The translations under genes were made by a program, and so were the position numbers. From positions 1-9,164 of the forward strand of contig JAHHTG010000043.1 in NCBI GenBank assembly GCA_020024765.1: a DNA stretch of 9,164 nucleotides. The letters are read 5' to 3'. The stretch's first letter is position 1. The number at the start of each line of letters is the position of its first letter. This DNA comes from Thomasclavelia sp. GTDB lineage: Bacteria; Bacillota_I; Bacilli_A; Erysipelotrichales; Erysipelotrichaceae. The notes beneath the pieces were generated by a model, which ran no database searches, was not told the DNA's origin, and saw only the letters and a list, made by a program, of their open reading frames with translations. Shown here piece after piece: positions 6,733 through 9,164 of the stretch.

Positions 6733-7382
6733 TGCGCAAAAATTTTATTAAACAATTAACAGATTTAAATATTCAAATGATATATGTCGGTTCAGTTGTC
6801 GAAGAATCGTTAAATTTAGTCTTAGCCTCTTTAACTAAGCAAGATAAAAAATTGGCTAAAGAAGCTATCGATAAAGCTCTAGAAATCGATGAACTTGAAC
6901 GTGATGTCGAAAGTCTGTGTATGAAACTTCTTCTTGAACAACAACCCGTAGCCTCAGATTTAAGACAAATCTCCACCACTTTAAAAATGATAACAGACTT
7001 AAAACGTATTGGTAACCATGCCGAGGATATTGCACTAATCATTCTAAACACAAAGACTAAGAACTTCGTTGCTTTAGAACTCATTACTAAAATGGGGAGC
7101 GCCGCAAAATCAATGGTTAATCAAGGAATTGACGCTTATGTCAAGAAAGATATCGATATCGCAAAACAAGTTATAGATAACGATGATATCATTGATGACT
7201 ATTTTGCCAAGATGAAAACAACTTTAATCAAGATGATTGAAACTAAACAAATTGATGGTGAATTAGCTCTTGACCTCTTAATGATTTCCAAGTATTTTGA
7301 AAGAATAGGTGATCATACAACCAATATTGCTGAATGGATAATTTATGCAGTAACAGGTGTACATGAAGGAGATTCAGAATGA
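6732..7382 (+). CDS. phoU: Phosphate-signalling protein PhoU
   Basis: PhoU is a cytoplasmic all-helical protein that couples Pst transporter state to the PhoR kinase, damping the Pho response when phosphate is plentiful. The 216-residue length is normal, and two three-helix repeats are seen. Family metal-cluster motifs (E/D-xxx-D) are present as E54-ELERD-type in the first helix and DDIIDD around residue 155 plus FERIGDH near 194 in the second repeat. The matching motif in the first repeat, normally ERIGD, reads KRIGN (residues 91-95), so both acidic ligands are lost. AGGAAGG lies 8 bases before the ATG. It overlaps pstB by 1 base and phoP by 4 bases (ATGA), which fits a tightly coupled unit linking transporter and sensor genes. 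Confidence 0.95.
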   Translation: MRKNFIKQLTDLNIQMIYVGSVVEESLNLVLASLTKQDKKLAKEAIDKALEIDELERDVESLCMKLLLEQQPVASDLRQISTTLKMITDLKRIGNHAEDIALIILNTKTKNFVALELITKMGSAAKSMVNQGIDAYVKKDIDIAKQVIDNDDIIDDYFAKMKTTLIKMIETKQIDGELALDLLMISKYFERIGDHTTNIAEWIIYAVTGVHEGDSE

Positions 7383-8068
7383 TTTGGTGTGTTGAAGATG
7401 ATGACAATATCCGTGAAATTGAACTCTACACGCTCGAATCCATGGGTTTTAAAACCAAGGGATTTGACAACGGCAGTGATTGCTATAAAGAACTTGAAAA
7501 AGAAATTCCCGAACTCATCGTTCTTGATGTCATGTTACCAGGAATAGATGGGATTGAACTATTAAAAAAGATCAAAGACCATACCGCTTATAAACGGATT
7601 CCAATAATTATGGCTACAGCCAAAGGTACCGAATACAATCGAATTCAAGGTTTAGATTTAGGAGCAGATGACTATTTAGTCAAACCTTTTAGTATGTTAG
7701 AAATGGTATCAAGAATTAAAGCAGTACTAAGACGTTGTCAAAATAACGATGATGAACACATCCTTGTTGAACATGATTTAGTATTAAACCTTGATCAAAG
7801 AACTGTTGAAATCAACCATGAGCGTATTGATTTAACATATAAAGAATTTGAACTACTGAAAACATTTATGTCACATCCCGGTTTGGCTCAAACACGTGAC
7901 CATTTATTTGAAACGATTTGGGAAATGAATTATCTACCTGATAGTCGAACCTTGGATATGCATATTCGTAGTCTTAGAGTTAAATTAAAGGATTATGGCG
8001 CAAATATCGAAACATTACGTGGCGTTGGCTACCGTTGGGAGGACAACTATGGCAAACAAGATCTTTAA
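7379..8068 (+). CDS. phoP: PhoP/PhoB-type response regulator (OmpR family)
   Basis: This 229-residue two-domain protein is the DNA-binding output of the phosphate two-component system. The receiver domain (about 1-118) keeps the acidic pocket E6/D7/D8, phospho-acceptor D50 in LIVLDVMLPG, T80 and K102 (in YLVKPF). Residues about 128-225 form an OmpR-type winged helix (LTYKEFELLKTFMSHPG, recognition helix SRTLDMHIRSLRVKLK, wing TLRGVGYRW). AAGGAG at 7366-7371 is 7 bases before the ATG. The gene begins inside the phoU stop (ATGA) and overlaps the kinase gene by 20 bases. From its place in the operon it most likely activates pstS through the TTTACA repeats, so the operon is probably autoregulated; this is inferred. 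A generic name such as phoB would be equally valid. Confidence 0.94.
   Translation: MIWCVEDDDNIREIELYTLESMGFKTKGFDNGSDCYKELEKEIPELIVLDVMLPGIDGIELLKKIKDHTAYKRIPIIMATAKGTEYNRIQGLDLGADDYLVKPFSMLEMVSRIKAVLRRCQNNDDEHILVEHDLVLNLDQRTVEINHERIDLTYKEFELLKTFMSHPGLAQTRDHLFETIWEMNYLPDSRTLDMHIRSLRVKLKDYGANIETLRGVGYRWEDNYGKQDL
8037..8043 (+). promoter_or_regulatory. Shine-Dalgarno site for the histidine kinase gene
   Basis: GGGAGGA lies inside the end of phoP, 5 bases before ATG 8049, and decides that start for the overlapping kinase gene. Confidence 0.7.
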
Positions 8069-9164
8069 ATCGATCTTTTTTGCAACAGCTTCGATTTTAA
8101 TTGCTACCCTCTTAGTTATCACGGGCTGCCTTGGCTATTACTTTGATAAAGTAAGTAAAAATGAATTAAAAGATGAATTAAATTTTGCGGCAATTGCAAC
8201 AGAAAAGATGGGACTAGAGTACCTTAAAAATATCAAGACTAATCAATATCGCCTAACCTGGATTAACAAAGACGGTGAAGTTTTATATGATACAAGTGTT
8301 GAAAGTGAACTTGAAAATCATTTAAATCGTGAAGAAGTTAAAGAAGCATTGCTTAGTGGTTATGGTTCTTCTTCAAGATACTCTTCAACCTTAACCGAAA
8401 AAACTTTATATGAAGCTAAGAAACTTAACGATAATACAATTCTTAGAATTTCAATTAGTCATTTAACAGCCATTAGTATGATTTTCGGTTTAATCCAACC
8501 ACTTGCTATTATTGCCCTAATAGCCTTAGTTCTTTCAATTTTCTTGGCTGATAAGATGGCTAAAAATCTCATTAAACCTTTTAATAATCTCGATTTAGAA
8601 CATCCGCTAGAAAATAATACATACGAGGAATTAACTCCTTTATTAAGACAAATCAATCTACAGCATCAACAAATCGATTTCCAAATCAGAGAACTTGAAA
8701 ATAAGAATGAAGAATTCAGCCAAATAACTTATCAGATGAAAGAAGGACTCATCCTCCTTGATAAAAATTGTGTCATTTTAAATCTTAATAAAGCCGCACA
8801 AGAAATCTTTAATGTTCAAGATTATCCAGTTGGCAAGAACTTCTTAGAAATCGATCGTGACATCGATATTAATGGCGCAATTAAAAAGGCTTTGGAAAAA
8901 ACAGATACAAACCTTCATATGCAACGCAATGGTCACATCTACCAAGTAAATATCTCGAGGATTTTATCCAACAACGAAATCACTGGTGTAGTTTTATTAG
9001 CCTTCGACATCACCAAGGAAGCGTATGCAGAAAAGAGCCGTCAAGAATTTACTGCTAATGTCACGCACGAACTTAAGACACCTCTTCAATCAATTATCGG
9101 TTCTGCTGAACTTATCGAAAACGGAATTGCAAAAACAGATGACCTGCCACATTTTGCTCAAAAG
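8049..9164 (+). CDS. phoR: PhoR-type sensor histidine kinase, 3' end cut by window edge
   Basis: The frame is open for 372 codons to the right edge, so the catalytic ATPase domain is missing. The visible parts in order are a first membrane helix (about residues 5-32), an extracytoplasmic domain (about 33-142, with YRLTWINKDGEVLYDTS and SSSRYSSTLTEKTLYEAKKL as in clostridial PhoR sensors), a second membrane helix (about 144-166), a short linker (KNLIKPFNNLDLEHPLENNT), a coiled coil, a PAS domain (about 225-330; MKEGLILLDKNCVILNLNKA), and the H-box FTANVTHELKTPL with phospho-accepting His340. It would phosphorylate the adjacent response regulator under low phosphate. The gene overlaps phoP by 20 bases and has its own GGGAGGA site. 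The substrate signal through PhoU/Pst is inferred from context. The PhoR assignment is firm as a family call. Confidence 0.93.
   Translation, partial: MANKIFKSIFFATASILIATLLVITGCLGYYFDKVSKNELKDELNFAAIATEKMGLEYLKNIKTNQYRLTWINKDGEVLYDTSVESELENHLNREEVKEALLSGYGSSSRYSSTLTEKTLYEAKKLNDNTILRISISHLTAISMIFGLIQPLAIIALIALVLSIFLADKMAKNLIKPFNNLDLEHPLENNTYEELTPLLRQINLQHQQIDFQIRELENKNEEFSQITYQMKEGLILLDKNCVILNLNKAAQEIFNVQDYPVGKNFLEIDRDIDINGAIKKALEKTDTNLHMQRNGHIYQVNISRILSNNEITGVVLLAFDITKEAYAEKSRQEFTANVTHELKTPLQSIIGSAELIENGIAKTDDLPHFAQK

Noticed and set aside
6773..7084. 103-codon minus-strand frame inside phoU
   Set aside because: It is antisense to a conserved gene; the serine-rich product is typical of reading conserved codons backwards.
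8118..8135. Lipobox-like ITGC in the first membrane helix of PhoR (Cys27)
   Set aside because: The protein is a two-helix membrane kinase with a cytoplasmic catalytic part; the match is most likely chance within a hydrophobic segment.
1..9164. CRISPR arrays, insertion sequences, tRNA/rRNA genes, attachment sites
   Set aside because: I looked for regular repeats, transposase motifs, terminal inverted repeats and cloverleaf patterns on both strands and found none.

Overview
The window comes from a low-GC, AT-rich Gram-positive-type bacterium (Firmicutes/Bacillota). I base this on the strong AAGGAG-type Shine-Dalgarno sites, AT-rich codon use, a lipoprotein PstS, and a Clostridia/Erysipelotrichia-style PhoP/PhoR pair. 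Genus or family cannot be fixed from the sequence alone.

Left part (1-1366, minus strand): two GntR/HutC-family transcription regulators sit head to tail with an 11-base overlap. The downstream one runs off the left edge. The upstream one uses a TTG start behind a good Shine-Dalgarno site. They are followed, reading left to right, by a 315-base AT-rich gap whose right end holds the terminator of the next gene. Then comes a minus-strand DUF2130-family protein (1682-3136): a CxxC motif, a long coiled coil and a nuclease-like D...ExK region. It has its own recognisable promoter.

Right part (3137-9164, plus strand): a phosphate-acquisition and phosphate-sensing locus in the order pstS-pstC-pstA-pstB-phoU-phoP-phoR, with the last gene cut by the right edge. 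A divergent intergenic region (3137-3350) carries the DUF2130 promoter, an inverted repeat, a set of TTTACA-like direct repeats resembling a PhoP-binding Pho box, a -10 element, and a small hairpin near the predicted transcript start. A perfect 22-base palindrome followed by a T-rich run lies between pstS and pstC and should make pstS the most highly expressed gene. From pstC to phoR the genes are nearly contiguous or overlapping (gap of 4, then overlaps of 4, 1, 4 and 20 bases), which points to one co-transcribed, translationally coupled unit.

How they work together (established for the families): PstS binds phosphate outside the membrane, PstC/PstA form the channel and PstB hydrolyses ATP. 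PhoU links transporter state to the PhoR kinase, and PhoR controls PhoP, which would switch on the operon through the repeats upstream of pstS. I see no clearly novel system. The points most worth a second look are the loss of acidic residues in one PhoU metal motif, the absence of a Shine-Dalgarno site before pstC, the regulatory architecture upstream of pstS, and the nuclease-like signature in the DUF2130 protein.
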